From Achromobacter arsenitoxydans SY8 (GTDB lineage: Bacteria; Pseudomonadota; Gammaproteobacteria; Burkholderiales; Burkholderiaceae_B), in NCBI RefSeq assembly GCF_000236785.1, contig NZ_AGUF01000073.1, positions 1 through 64,000 on the forward strand: a stretch of 64,000 bases of DNA, written 5' to 3'. This document shows, piece after piece, positions 26,134-34,958 of this stretch (position 1 is the first letter of the stretch; every line of letters begins with the position of its first letter). A model generated the notes under the pieces. It worked only from the letters and a program-made list of their open reading frames with translations. It had not been told where the DNA came from and did no database searches. A program made the translations under genes and the position numbers.

Positions 26134-27453
26134 ATGACCACCACGATCAACGAAACCCACGACCCGTCCCTGAAGAGCTGGATCGCCAGCGCCAATTCGG
26201 ACGCGTCGGATTTCCCCGTGCAGAACCTGCCCTATGGCGCGTTCCGCCGCAAGGGCTCGCAGGAATCCTTCCGTCCCGGCGTGGCAATCGGCGACCAGAT
26301 CCTGGACCTGGCCGCGCTGGCCGCCAAAAAGCCCTTCGAGGGCCTGGCCGCCGAAGCCCTGGCTGCATGCGCCACCGACAGCCTGAACGCCCTGATGGCC
26401 CTGGGCCAGCCTCACTGGAGCGCCCTGCGCCTGGCGCTGTCCCGCGCCTTGCGCGAAGGCGCAGCGCTGCGCGATGCCGTCGAGCCCTTGCTGGTGCCGC
26501 AGGCTGACGCCGAATACACGACGCCCGCCCGCATCGGCGACTACACCGACTTCTACATCTCGGTGCACCACGCCACCGCCGTCGGCAAGCAGTTCCGTCC
26601 CGACAATCCCCTGCTGCCCAACTACAAGTGGGTGCCCATCGGCTACCACGGCCGCGCGTCCAGCATCGGCGTCGACCAGAAGTTCCCGCGCCCCGTCGGC
26701 CAGACCCGTCCGGCCAACGAAGGAGAAGCGCCGCAGTTCGGCCCCTGCGCACGCCTGGACTATGAATTGGAGCTCGGTATTTTCGTGGGCACCGGCAATG
26801 CGCAGGGCGACCGCATCGCCCTGGCCGACGCGGAATCGCACGTATTCGGCCTGTGCATCCTGAACGACTGGTCGGCGCGCGACATCCAGGCCTGGGAATA
26901 CCAGCCGCTCGGCCCCTTCCTGGCCAAGAATTTCGCGTCCACGATTTCGCCGTGGATCGTCACCATGGAAGCGCTGGAGCCCTTCCGCACGCAGTGGAAC
27001 CGCGCCGCGGATGAACCTCAGCCGCTGGCCTACCTGGCGTCCGACGCCAACCGCGCCAAGGGCGCCTTCGACGTGCAGATGGAAGTGCTGCTGACCACCG
27101 AAAAGTCCCGCGCGGCAAGCGAGCCTCCCGTTTCGCTGTCGAGCAGCAACTTCCGCGACGCCTACTGGAACGTCGCGCAGCTGATTACGCATCACACGGT
27201 GAATGGCTGCAACCTGCAGCCCGGCGACATGATGGGCACCGGCACGCTGTCCGGCCCGCGCGCGTCGGAAGCGGGTTCGCTGCTGGAACTGAGCAATGGC
27301 GGCAAGGCGCCGATCGACCTGCCTTGGGGCGAGAAGCGCACCTTCCTGCAGGATGGCGACCAGGTCATCATCCGCGCCGAATGCGTCAAGGCGGGTTACC
27401 CGCGGATCGGGTTCGGCGAGTGCTCCGGCGTCGTGCTGCCGGCGCGCGTCTGA
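26134..27453 (+). CDS. fahA: Fumarylacetoacetase
   Basis: A 439-residue fumarylacetoacetate hydrolase splitting the last intermediate of the homogentisate pathway into fumarate and acetoacetate. The FAH N-terminal domain (to about residue 120) is followed by the catalytic domain with YTDFYISVHHATAVGKQFRP near residue 136 (metal Asp and catalytic His), ELELGIFVG near residue 211 (two metal glutamates), NDWSARDIQAWE near residue 245, and GTGTLSGP near residue 370. All expected metal and catalytic residues are visible. It follows hmgA by 126 bases and forms the second step encoded here. Confidence 0.97.
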   Translation: MTTTINETHDPSLKSWIASANSDASDFPVQNLPYGAFRRKGSQESFRPGVAIGDQILDLAALAAKKPFEGLAAEALAACATDSLNALMALGQPHWSALRLALSRALREGAALRDAVEPLLVPQADAEYTTPARIGDYTDFYISVHHATAVGKQFRPDNPLLPNYKWVPIGYHGRASSIGVDQKFPRPVGQTRPANEGEAPQFGPCARLDYELELGIFVGTGNAQGDRIALADAESHVFGLCILNDWSARDIQAWEYQPLGPFLAKNFASTISPWIVTMEALEPFRTQWNRAADEPQPLAYLASDANRAKGAFDVQMEVLLTTEKSRAASEPPVSLSSSNFRDAYWNVAQLITHHTVNGCNLQPGDMMGTGTLSGPRASEAGSLLELSNGGKAPIDLPWGEKRTFLQDGDQVIIRAECVKAGYPRIGFGECSGVVLPARV

Positions 27454-27466
27454 CAGCAGCGGCAAG

Positions 27467-27498
27467 GAAGTCCGCGCGCTACCCGGCGGACTTCTTCC
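27467..27498 (+). terminator. Terminator hairpin between convergent fahA and the acyltransferase gene
   Basis: GAAGTCCGC (27467-27475) pairs with GCGGACTTC (27486-27494), followed by TTCCC. It overlaps the last codons and stop of the convergent acyltransferase gene, so it can serve only fahA. Confidence 0.5.
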
Positions 27499-28495
27499 CG
27501 CGCGAGACCAGGGCTTCGATCTCGTCGTCCTTGGCCTGCCACTGCTGGCCCAGCCACTGGTGGAACGTGGTGCGGAAGGCCTTGTCCCGCGTGTAGTCGG
27601 CCTCGCAGAAGGCCGGCGGCACGGGCAGCTGACGCATGCGCACCACCACCTGACCCGCGCGCCCGCAGGCGAAATCCCAGAAGCTGGGCGCGCCATCGGG
27701 ATAGGCGATCGTGACGTCGATCATCGAGCGAAAGCGCTCGCCCATCGCATTCAGCGACACGGCCAGCCCACCCGCCTTGGGCTTGAGCAGGTGGCGGTAG
27801 GGAGACCCTTGCGAGGCGCGTTTGTCCTCGCTGAAGCGGGTTCCTTCGGCGAACACCATTACGCTGGTGGGCACCAGCGAAAACTTCGCGCAGGCGCGGC
27901 GCGCCGCCTCCTGGTCCTGCCGGCCCAGATCGGGATTTTTGCGCAGCGCGGCCTTGCCGTGGCGCTTCATGAAGGGAAAGTCCAGCGCCCACCACGCCAG
28001 CCCGATCACGGGTACGTAGATGAGCTGCTGTTTGAGAAAGAACTTCAGGAGCGGTATGCGCCGATTCAGCGAATACTGCAGCACGAAGATGTCCACCCAT
28101 GACTGGTGATTGCAGTTGACCAGATACCAGTCCGCGTAGCGCAGGTCTTTATTGCCCTGGATGTCCCAGGCCTGCGGCTGGATGCGCACGAACCAGCCCG
28201 TATTGCAGGAGACCCACGCCGTGGCGATGCCATTGAGCACCGGGTCCACGCGCCGCCTCACTGCGGCAAACGGCAGCGCCAGCTTCAACAGCGCCATCGG
28301 AAACAGCAGCAGGCACCAGAACAGGGTGTTGGCGGCCAGCCAGATCGAACTGGCGACGCCGGTTATCCATGCGAGCCGGCCCCGCGGTACGGGAATCGCC
28401 AGGCGGCGCCGCGGGCGCGGCGCACTATCGTGCGCGTGGGATAGGTCCGCGGGCGCGGTACGGGGGGCTCCGGAAGACGGGTTCGGCGTTCTCAT
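27479..28495 (-). CDS. YihG/PlsC-like 1-acylglycerol-3-phosphate acyltransferase
   Basis: A 338-residue membrane acyltransferase. After a basic N-terminus there is a transmembrane segment (about residues 45-75), then the acyltransferase domain with NHQSWVD (HX4D, the catalytic pair) near residue 125 and FAEGTRF (the EGTR phosphate-binding motif) near residue 213. The layout, with KHGKAALRKNPDL between the motifs, is that of the YihG subgroup of lysophosphatidic acid acyltransferases, which modify phospholipid acyl chains in the inner membrane. It lies downstream of the LTA-synthase-like gene on the same strand with a 108-base gap, so they may share a transcript. Confidence 0.88.
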   Translation of the reverse strand: MRTPNPSSGAPRTAPADLSHAHDSAPRPRRRLAIPVPRGRLAWITGVASSIWLAANTLFWCLLLFPMALLKLALPFAAVRRRVDPVLNGIATAWVSCNTGWFVRIQPQAWDIQGNKDLRYADWYLVNCNHQSWVDIFVLQYSLNRRIPLLKFFLKQQLIYVPVIGLAWWALDFPFMKRHGKAALRKNPDLGRQDQEAARRACAKFSLVPTSVMVFAEGTRFSEDKRASQGSPYRHLLKPKAGGLAVSLNAMGERFRSMIDVTIAYPDGAPSFWDFACGRAGQVVVRMRQLPVPPAFCEADYTRDKAFRTTFHQWLGQQWQAKDDEIEALVSRGKKSAG

Positions 28496-28603
28496 GGCCG
28501 CCAGTGTGCTATTTGCCCGCCAAATGCGGCTTGCGCAGGATCAAGGCGGCGGGCTTGGGGCCGGCTTTCGCCCCGCCGGCTGGCTGGTCGCAGGCCGGGC
28601 GCT

Positions 28604-30499
28604 TCACGGCAGGCGGTACTTCTCTTCCCGGTAAGCCCAGCTTGCCCATAGCGCGTGCGCCAGCGCCTCCTGCGTCAGCTTCGGATCTGCCGGCTCGACC
28701 GGCGCATAGACTTCGTCGCGGCCCACCGGCGCCGCTTCGTAGCGGAACTGCCGCGGCTGCTTGGACGGTTCCAGCACCAGTAACTGGTCTCCTTCCAGAT
28801 AGCCGAAGTTGTCCCCGTACTGCATCATCGCGCGGTTCGGGTCGCGCTGCGTCAGGTCCACGCCCAGCATCGGATTCACGTTGTCCAGGCCGATCAGCGA
28901 CAACAGCGTCGGCGCCATGTCGATCTGGCTGACCAGGCGCTGATCCTGCCGCGGCGCGATACCGGCGCCCAGGATCAGTGCCGGAATCTGGAAGTGCCGC
29001 ACCGGCACGGGAATGGATCCGTAGACGCGCGAATCGTGGTCCGCAATGACGAGGAACACGGTGTTGTCCCAATAGGGCGCCTTGCGCGCCTTATCGAAGA
29101 ATTGGCCCAGGGCCCAGTCGGCGTAGCGCACGGTGTTGTCCACCGATGCCGGATCGCCCACCGGCTGGATGCGCCCTTCCGGATACTCCCAGGGCGAATG
29201 GTTGGTCACCGAAAACGCCAGCGTGAACACCGGCTTGTCGCCGTCGGCGCGCAGCAGGCGGTCGACCTGGTTGAACATGTCTTCGTCAGACGCGCCCCAC
29301 GACCCTTCGAACACGGGATTCACAAACTTGGGCCGGTCCACGATTTCATCGAAGCCGTTGCCCAGGAAGAACGCGCGCATGTTGTCGAAATGCGATTCCC
29401 CGCCATACACGAAGCGCGAACGGTAGCCATGCTTGCCCAGCAACTGCGCCAGCGTGAAGAACCCGGTCTGCGACCGCGGCAACTTCACCACCGCGTCGGC
29501 CACGCTAGGCAAAAAGCCTGCGGTCACCGCTTCGATGCCGCGCACCGAACGCGTGCCGGTGGCGTAGGCGCGGTGGAACATCCAGCCCTCCTTGCCAAGG
29601 CGATCAATGTTCGGCGTCAGGTCGCGGCCGCCCAGGCTGCCCACGTACTGGGCGCCCAGGCTTTCCTGCAGGATGATCACCACATTCAGGGGCTTGTCGC
29701 GCCGCACCGTCGCCTTCTGCTCGTGCAGGCTGGGCAGGCTTGGATCCATCGGCGGCCCGGACATGCCGGCTTCCTGGCGCACGATGGCGTTCATCTCGTC
29801 CTCGTCCATCTTCGGATACATGGACGCTGATGAGCGCTCGTCGCGCATGCGATAGGCGGCGTCGAACACGCTGTATAGCGAATTGAGCGCCAGTGAGTTC
29901 ACCATGGCGTCCGAACTGAAAGCCACCTTCGCGGGATTGAGCGGCCGGTGCTCCAGCGTGCCGCGCGCGCCCAGGAACACCAGCGCCAGAATCACGAAGG
30001 AAGCGACGGGCCGCTTCCACCACGCCATGAACGGATCGCGCACGCGCGTCGGGAAGAGCTTCACCGCGAGCCAGGCCGCAATGACCAGCACCACGAAGGC
30101 GGCCAGCAGCACGCCCTTGTAGCCCTGCCACAGCATCGAGCCCACTTCCTTCGGATTGAGCAGGTAGATGAAGTACAGGCGGTTGGGACGCGTGTCGTAT
30201 TCGGCGATGAACTGCGGCGTCGACACTTCCAGCAGCACGTACAGCATCCACCAGACGCGAAACCACCAGGCGGTGATGCGCGCGGCAAGCGGCCGATGCC
30301 CGAACCAGGGGGAGAACACCGCCGGCAGCGCAATCACCATCGACAGCAGGCAGACGTCGATGCGCAGCCCGCCGAACAGGAGCGGCCCCAGGCCGCCGGC
30401 GGCCTGCACACGGTCCCACATCCAGAAGGCGAGCCCCAGCCGCGACAGCGTCAGCAGGGCAAGGATGGCGAAGATAAAACGGAGAGTCAGGCGACGCAT
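28604..30499 (-). CDS. LTA synthase-like sulfatase/phosphotransferase
   Basis: A 631-residue protein with five N-terminal transmembrane helices (residues 1-190) and a large periplasmic sulfatase-fold domain. ILQESLGAQYVG near residue 280 supplies the first metal ligand, GTRSVRG near residue 325 contains the predicted nucleophilic threonine, and VIADHDSR near residue 500 and RHFQIP near residue 515 supply further metal ligands. This is the architecture of LtaS/OpgB-type enzymes that move glycerol-phosphate or phosphoethanolamine groups from lipids to envelope glycans. In a Gram-negative cell, the acceptor could be periplasmic glucans or LPS; this is not shown by sequence. The acyltransferase gene follows. 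Confidence 0.88.
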   Translation of the reverse strand: MRRLTLRFIFAILALLTLSRLGLAFWMWDRVQAAGGLGPLLFGGLRIDVCLLSMVIALPAVFSPWFGHRPLAARITAWWFRVWWMLYVLLEVSTPQFIAEYDTRPNRLYFIYLLNPKEVGSMLWQGYKGVLLAAFVVLVIAAWLAVKLFPTRVRDPFMAWWKRPVASFVILALVFLGARGTLEHRPLNPAKVAFSSDAMVNSLALNSLYSVFDAAYRMRDERSSASMYPKMDEDEMNAIVRQEAGMSGPPMDPSLPSLHEQKATVRRDKPLNVVIILQESLGAQYVGSLGGRDLTPNIDRLGKEGWMFHRAYATGTRSVRGIEAVTAGFLPSVADAVVKLPRSQTGFFTLAQLLGKHGYRSRFVYGGESHFDNMRAFFLGNGFDEIVDRPKFVNPVFEGSWGASDEDMFNQVDRLLRADGDKPVFTLAFSVTNHSPWEYPEGRIQPVGDPASVDNTVRYADWALGQFFDKARKAPYWDNTVFLVIADHDSRVYGSIPVPVRHFQIPALILGAGIAPRQDQRLVSQIDMAPTLLSLIGLDNVNPMLGVDLTQRDPNRAMMQYGDNFGYLEGDQLLVLEPSKQPRQFRYEAAPVGRDEVYAPVEPADPKLTQEALAHALWASWAYREEKYRLP

Positions 30500-30657
30500 G
30501 CGGATGCCCCCCGCGCCTGGAAAACCCCCTGCCCTGTTGCTAAAGAGATGCCGCCGTGTGTACCGCGCAAAACCATGCTGCCTCGATTGCCAGAATTGAA
30601 TCGCGCCAAGAGTAACGCGGTTTCGGTCCGGTCAAACGGGGGCCGCACCACTCAAAC

Positions 30658-30679
30658 GTTGTACGACATCGCACGTGAC
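30658..30679. promoter_or_regulatory. Second site similar to the GntR operator
   Basis: Sixteen of 22 positions match the operator-like segment at 31511-31532, including an identical GTTGTACGA at the left end. It lies past the 3' end of the gntR gene, between it and the LTA-synthase-like gene. It could be a remote operator or a chance half-site. Confidence 0.3.
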
Positions 30680-30712
30680 GAAATCTATCTGGCAGGCCGG
30701 CGCCGCCCGCGC

Positions 30713-31441
30713 CTATTGCGCCCTGCGCAGGCGCTCGCGGCTGTTGCTCAGGTGCGTGCGCATCGCGGCGCGCGCGGCCTCGGCATCCTGCCGGGTGATC
30801 GCGCTGTAGATGTCCTCGTGCTCGAGATTCACGCGCGCCAGATAGGCGGCGCGATCTTCATGCGCGAACTTGGCCGAATTGATGCGGGTGCGGGGAATGA
30901 TGGCCGAGCCCAGGTGCGACATGAGGTCCGCAAAATAGCGGTTGTCCGTGGCTTGCGCCACCAGCAGATGGAACTGGAAATCGGGGGTGATGGTGTCGCC
31001 GTCGTTGTCCAGCGCAAGCTTGAACGCGTCCAGCGCGCGCCGCATCTCCTGCAGCTGGACATCGCTGCGCCGGGTGGCCGCCAGCCCCGCGGCCTCGCTT
31101 TCCAGACAGATGCGCAGCTCCAGCAGGACCAGCACATCGCGCACCGTGCCGATGTCGGCCGGATCCACCCGGAAGTCGCCGCCGCCACGGGGTTCCAGCG
31201 CGTAGGTGCCGACGCCGTGGTGGGTCTCGACCAGACCGGATGCCTGCAGGCGCGACAGCGCTTCGCGCACGACGGTCCGGCTGACGCCGAACTGGCGCAT
31301 GATTTCGGATTCGGTCGGAAGCTTGTCGCCGGGGCGGATGTCTCCGCCGCGAATGCGTTCGGAAATGCTTTCCACCAGGCCCTGGGCCAGGTTCCGGGGA
31401 CGACGCTGCGGCAAGACGGGGGTATCGACAGGAGCGTTCAT
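30713..31441 (-). CDS. GntR-family (FadR subfamily) regulator of the uronate operon
   Basis: A 242-residue regulator. The GntR winged helix (residues 15-82) contains LPTESEIMRQFGVSRTVVREAL and ends in GVGTYA. The C-terminal all-helical FCD domain has ELRICLESEAAGLAA and FHLLVAQATDN with a metal-binding histidine pattern, as in FadR/UxuR/LldR-type sensors of organic acids. It is divergent from the udh-lactonase-TRAP operon with an operator-like palindrome between, just downstream of the operon's promoter, so it most likely represses uronate use until the sugar acid or its lactone is present. Confidence 0.9.
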   Translation of the reverse strand: MNAPVDTPVLPQRRPRNLAQGLVESISERIRGGDIRPGDKLPTESEIMRQFGVSRTVVREALSRLQASGLVETHHGVGTYALEPRGGGDFRVDPADIGTVRDVLVLLELRICLESEAAGLAATRRSDVQLQEMRRALDAFKLALDNDGDTITPDFQFHLLVAQATDNRYFADLMSHLGSAIIPRTRINSAKFAHEDRAAYLARVNLEHEDIYSAITRQDAEAARAAMRTHLSNSRERLRRAQ

Positions 31442-31472
31442 CAGGGATTATCCGAAGGCGGTTGGGCAGGGC

Positions 31473-31529
31473 TTGACGCTGAATTTTGGCGCTCATTATA
31501 CTTTGCGTCAGTTGTACGATAACGTACCA
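31473..31529 (+). promoter_or_regulatory. Promoter and GntR operator of the uronate operon
   Basis: TTGACG (31473-31478) and TATACT (31497-31502) are 18 bases apart, predicting a start near 31509. The palindrome TTGTACGATAACGTACCA follows at 31512-31529, with GTACG-ATAA-CGTAC as its perfect core. The position just after the start fits a repressor site for the divergent GntR gene. Confidence 0.65.
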
Positions 31530-31570
31530 GACAAGTCCACTCCACCGCGCCATTTACAGAGCGTTGCGTC

Positions 31571-32410
31571 ATGAGCCGAGCTGTCAACAACATGCCTGCA
31601 TCATCCCGGTGTCATCGTTTGTTATTGACCGGCGCCGCCGGCAACCTGGGCCTGGTGCTTCGTCCCCGTTTGAAAGCCCATGCGGACCTCCTGCGCGTCT
31701 CAGACGTAGCGTCTATGGCCCCCGCGCAGGACGGCGAAGAAGTCGTCCCGTGCAACCTGGCCGACGCGCCCGCGGTGTCTGAGCTGGTGCGCGGCGTGGA
31801 CGCCATCGTGCACCTGGGCGGCGTGTCCGTGGAACGGCCTTTCGAGGAAATCCTCCCGGCCAACATCCAGGGTGTCTACAACCTCTACGAAGCGGCACGC
31901 CTGCAAGGCGTGAAGCGCGTGGTCTTCGCCAGCTCCAATCACGTCATCGGTTTCTACGAACAGGGCCGGACACTGGATGCGGACGTGCCCCTGCGGCCCG
32001 ACGGCTACTACGGCCTGAGCAAGGCCTATGGCGAAAACCTGTCGCGCTTCTACTTCGACCGCTACGGCATCCAGACCGTATGCCTGCGCATCGGATCCTC
32101 GTTTCCCGAACCCAAGGACCGGCGCATGCTGGTCACCTGGCTCAGCCACGACGACCTGACCGACCTGGTGCTGCGGTCCCTGTTCACGCCAGACGTCGGC
32201 CACCTCATCGTCTACGGAGCCTCGGCCAACCGCGACAGCTGGTGGGACAATCGCAGCGCGGCCGCGCTGGGCTTTGCGCCGAAGGACTCTTCCGAACGGT
32301 TCCGCGCGCAGGTCGAAGCGCAGCCAGCCCTGTCCGCGGACGACCCCGCGGCGCGCTTCCAGGGCGGCGCGTTCGTGAAGGCCGGCCCATTCCCATTCCC
32401 CAAGGCCTGA
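31571..32410 (+). CDS. udh: NAD-dependent uronate dehydrogenase
   Basis: A 279-residue short-chain dehydrogenase of the extended type. The NAD-binding motif TGAAGNLG is near residue 20, then CNLAD, HLGGVSVERPFEEIL near residue 78, and the catalytic set with SSN near residue 120 and YYGLSKAYGEN (YxxxK) near residue 142. The HLGGVSVE, ASSNHVIG and WWDN patterns match the Agrobacterium-type uronate dehydrogenase, which oxidises D-galacturonate or D-glucuronate to the aldarolactone. The next gene encodes a lactonase, consistent with this. No strong Shine-Dalgarno precedes the ATG; an internal ATG at 31592 is possible. Confidence 0.88.
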   Translation: MSRAVNNMPASSRCHRLLLTGAAGNLGLVLRPRLKAHADLLRVSDVASMAPAQDGEEVVPCNLADAPAVSELVRGVDAIVHLGGVSVERPFEEILPANIQGVYNLYEAARLQGVKRVVFASSNHVIGFYEQGRTLDADVPLRPDGYYGLSKAYGENLSRFYFDRYGIQTVCLRIGSSFPEPKDRRMLVTWLSHDDLTDLVLRSLFTPDVGHLIVYGASANRDSWWDNRSAAALGFAPKDSSERFRAQVEAQPALSADDPAARFQGGAFVKAGPFPFPKA

Positions 32411-32418
32411 GGTTTCCC

Positions 32419-33297
32419 ATGCCCGCGACCGCCGAACGCATAGGATCAATGTTGTGCGGCGTGGGAGAAAGCCCGGTCTGGCGCCCCGCCGACCAAGCGT
32501 TCTATTGGACCGACATCCCGGGCAGGACGCTCTGGCGCTGGACGCCCGCCACCGGCGCCTTCGCGCGGTGGCCGCTGCCCCAGATGGCGGGCAGCATCGC
32601 CATGCGCGGCGAAGGCTGGCTGCTGGCCATGGAAGACGGCCTCTATGCCTGCGAGGCATTGCAGGCGGACGCGGACTGCGTCCCGCGCCAGCTGGCCGCC
32701 GTGGCCCACGCCGCCCCCGGCATGCGATTCAACGATGGCCGCTGCGACCGCCAGGGCCGGTTCGTGGCGGGCACCATGGTCATGGACATGGGACTGGCCT
32801 TGCCCGCGGGCGTGCTGTACCGCCATGACGCGCAGGGCATGTCCGTCCTCCTGGACGACCTGATCACGCCCAATGGCCTGGGGTTCAGCCCCGACGGCCG
32901 GACCATGTACCTGTCGGACTCCCACCCGTCCCGCGCGTCGGTCTGGGCCTTCGACTACGACACCGGCGCGGGCGTCCCGCGCAACCGCCGCGTCTTCATC
33001 GACGCCCTGCCCGCCGGCCGCCCCGACGGCGCCGCGGTGGACACGGACGGCTGCTACTGGATCTGCGGCAACGATGCCGGCAAGGTGTACCGCTACACGC
33101 CGGACGGCCGCCTGGACCGCACGCTGGACGTGCCCGCCGCCAAGGTCGCCATGTGCGCATTCGGCGGCGCGGACATGGAAACGCTCTTCGTCACCTCGAT
33201 CCGCCCCCCGCACGCCGCCCCCGGCGGGCTGGACGGCGCCGTCTTTGCCTTGCGCCCCGGCGCGCAAGGCCTGGAGGAAACCGCCAGCGCCGGCTAG
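32419..33297 (+). CDS. SMP-30/gluconolactonase family lactonase
   Basis: A 292-residue six-bladed beta-propeller of the SMP-30/regucalcin/gluconolactonase family. It has the GVGESPVWRPADQAFYWTDI start typical of the family (Glu as metal ligand), RFNDGRCDRQGRF near residue 100 (Asn and Asp ligands), LITPNGLGFSPDGRTMYLSD near residue 152 (Asn), and PDGAAVDTDG near residue 195 (Asp). These are metal-dependent sugar lactonases. Directly after udh, the likely substrate is the aldarolactone made by Udh. GAGG precedes the ATG at 32419. The frame continues upstream through udh without relevance. Confidence 0.9.
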   Translation: MPATAERIGSMLCGVGESPVWRPADQAFYWTDIPGRTLWRWTPATGAFARWPLPQMAGSIAMRGEGWLLAMEDGLYACEALQADADCVPRQLAAVAHAAPGMRFNDGRCDRQGRFVAGTMVMDMGLALPAGVLYRHDAQGMSVLLDDLITPNGLGFSPDGRTMYLSDSHPSRASVWAFDYDTGAGVPRNRRVFIDALPAGRPDGAAVDTDGCYWICGNDAGKVYRYTPDGRLDRTLDVPAAKVAMCAFGGADMETLFVTSIRPPHAAPGGLDGAVFALRPGAQGLEETASAG

Positions 33298-33409
33298 CAC
33301 CCGATCGGCGCCGTTTTGCGCGCCCGCACGAGCAGGTCAGTACCTATCAAAGAGCTTCGGGGCCCCCTCGGCCCTCAACGAAACGCCGTACTCCCAACCG
33401 GAGGTAGAC

Positions 33410-34387
33410 ATGCTGCACCCTCGCCTGACCCGCGCCATCCTGGCGGCGGCCGCCTTCCTGACGCTTGTTCCCGCCACCCACGCCGCCGAGCTGCGCTCCG
33501 CGGACATCCATCCCGACGATTACCCCACCGTCCAGGCCGTGCGCCACTTCGGCGACCTGGTCAAGCAACGCACCAACGGCCGCATCACCGTCAAGGTGTT
33601 CTCCGGCGGCGCGCTGGGCAACGAAGACGATTCGATCGAACAGGTGAAGCTGGGCGCCCTGGCCATGACCCGCGTTTCCAGCGCCGCCATGCACAACATC
33701 TGCCAGACCACGCGCGTACCCTCGCTGCCGTTCCTGTTCCGGTCGAAAGAGCACCTGCACAAGGTGCTGGACAGCGAAATCGGCGACCAGATCCTGCGCT
33801 CCTGCGAGGGCGCCGGGTTCGTGGGGCTGGCCTGGTACGACAGCGGTTCCCGCTCCATGTACACCAGCAAGAAGCCGATCAAGACGCTGGCCGACGCCAA
33901 GGGCCTGAAAATCCGCGTGCAGCAGTCGGACCTGTCTGTCGCCATGGTCGAAGCCATGGGCGGCAACGCCACGCCGATGCCCATGGGCGAGGTCTACACC
34001 TCGCTCAAGACCGGGCTGGTCGACGCGGCGGAGAACAACTTTCCCAGCTACGAAAGCGCGCACCACTACGAGGTCGCCAAGTTCTACTCGCTGACCGAGC
34101 ACACCATGACGCCCGAGATGCTGATCTTCTCCAAGCGCCAATGGGACAAACTCCCCCCGGACGACCAGAAGATCCTGCGCGAGGCGGCGCGCGAATCGGT
34201 GCCGTTCATGCGCAAGCTCTGGGCCGAACGCGAGCAGAAGTCTCGCGCCATCGTGGAAAAGGCCGGCTCGCAGATCACGGAGGTCGACAAGCCCTCGTTC
34301 CAGGGCGCGATGAAGCCCGTGTACGAGCGCTTCGTCACCACGCCCGAAATGAAAGATCTGGTCGCGAAGATCCAGGCCGTGAAGTGA
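33410..34387 (+). CDS. TRAP transporter solute-binding protein (DctP family)
   Basis: A 325-residue periplasmic protein with a signal peptide (residues 1-25, cleaved after THA). The DctP fold shows GRITVKVFSGGALGNEDDSIEQVKLGAL near residue 55 (conserved carboxylate site region), the LKIRVQQSDL stretch with the ligand-binding arginine near residue 165, and GEVYTSLKTGLVDAAENN near residue 195. It captures organic acids for the membrane subunits encoded next. In this operon, hexuronate is the likely ligand. A GGAGGT Shine-Dalgarno precedes the ATG. The 112-base gap before it contains no obvious promoter. Confidence 0.93.
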   Translation: MLHPRLTRAILAAAAFLTLVPATHAAELRSADIHPDDYPTVQAVRHFGDLVKQRTNGRITVKVFSGGALGNEDDSIEQVKLGALAMTRVSSAAMHNICQTTRVPSLPFLFRSKEHLHKVLDSEIGDQILRSCEGAGFVGLAWYDSGSRSMYTSKKPIKTLADAKGLKIRVQQSDLSVAMVEAMGGNATPMPMGEVYTSLKTGLVDAAENNFPSYESAHHYEVAKFYSLTEHTMTPEMLIFSKRQWDKLPPDDQKILREAARESVPFMRKLWAEREQKSRAIVEKAGSQITEVDKPSFQGAMKPVYERFVTTPEMKDLVAKIQAVK

Positions 34388-34394
34388 GGACATC

Positions 34395-34958
34395 ATGTTG
34401 GCCACTCCCACGAACGAACCAGATGTCGCCGCGGGGGGCCGGGCGCAAGCCCTGGCTGCCCCGCTGGACGCCTATACGCGCGGCTGCGCCCGGCTGGCCC
34501 GCGCCTGCATGTGGACCAGCGTGTTCGGGCTGATCTGCCTGATCATCGCGGTCAGCCTGCAGATCTTCGGACGCCACGTGCTCAACAGCACGCCGACCTG
34601 GGCGGAAAGCCTGGCCCTGCTGCTCGTGCTGTACGTCACGATGCTGGGCGCGGCGGTCGGCGTGCGCGACGCGGGGCATATCGGCTTCGAATCGCTGCTG
34701 GACGCCCTGCCCGCCGCCGGGCAGCGCAGGCTGCGTATCTTCATCCATCTGCTCGTGCTGCTGTTCGGCGTGCTGATGGCCTGGAATTGCGGCGTGCTGG
34801 CGGAGTCCGTCGCGGCCTACAAGATTCCCAACCTGGGTATTTCGAACGCCTGGAAGTACATCCCCGCAACCCTGTCGGGCACCTTGATCGCGCTCTTCTC
34901 CATCGAGCACATCATCGCGATCCTGCGCAACCAGAAGGTGGTACCGGCATGGCGCTGA
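34395..34958 (+). CDS. TRAP transporter small membrane subunit (DctQ family)
   Basis: A 187-residue four-helix membrane protein. The DctQ features are visible: helix 1 near residues 32-58, the conserved FGRHVLNSTPTWAESLALLL near residue 57, where the tryptophan-glutamate pair is typical, helix 3 near 113-135 and the last near 160-180. The DctQ subunit partners DctM to form the elevator-type transporter. It begins eight bases after the dctP stop with GAGGA ahead of the ATG, and overlaps dctM by ten bases. Confidence 0.92.
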   Translation: MLATPTNEPDVAAGGRAQALAAPLDAYTRGCARLARACMWTSVFGLICLIIAVSLQIFGRHVLNSTPTWAESLALLLVLYVTMLGAAVGVRDAGHIGFESLLDALPAAGQRRLRIFIHLLVLLFGVLMAWNCGVLAESVAAYKIPNLGISNAWKYIPATLSGTLIALFSIEHIIAILRNQKVVPAWR

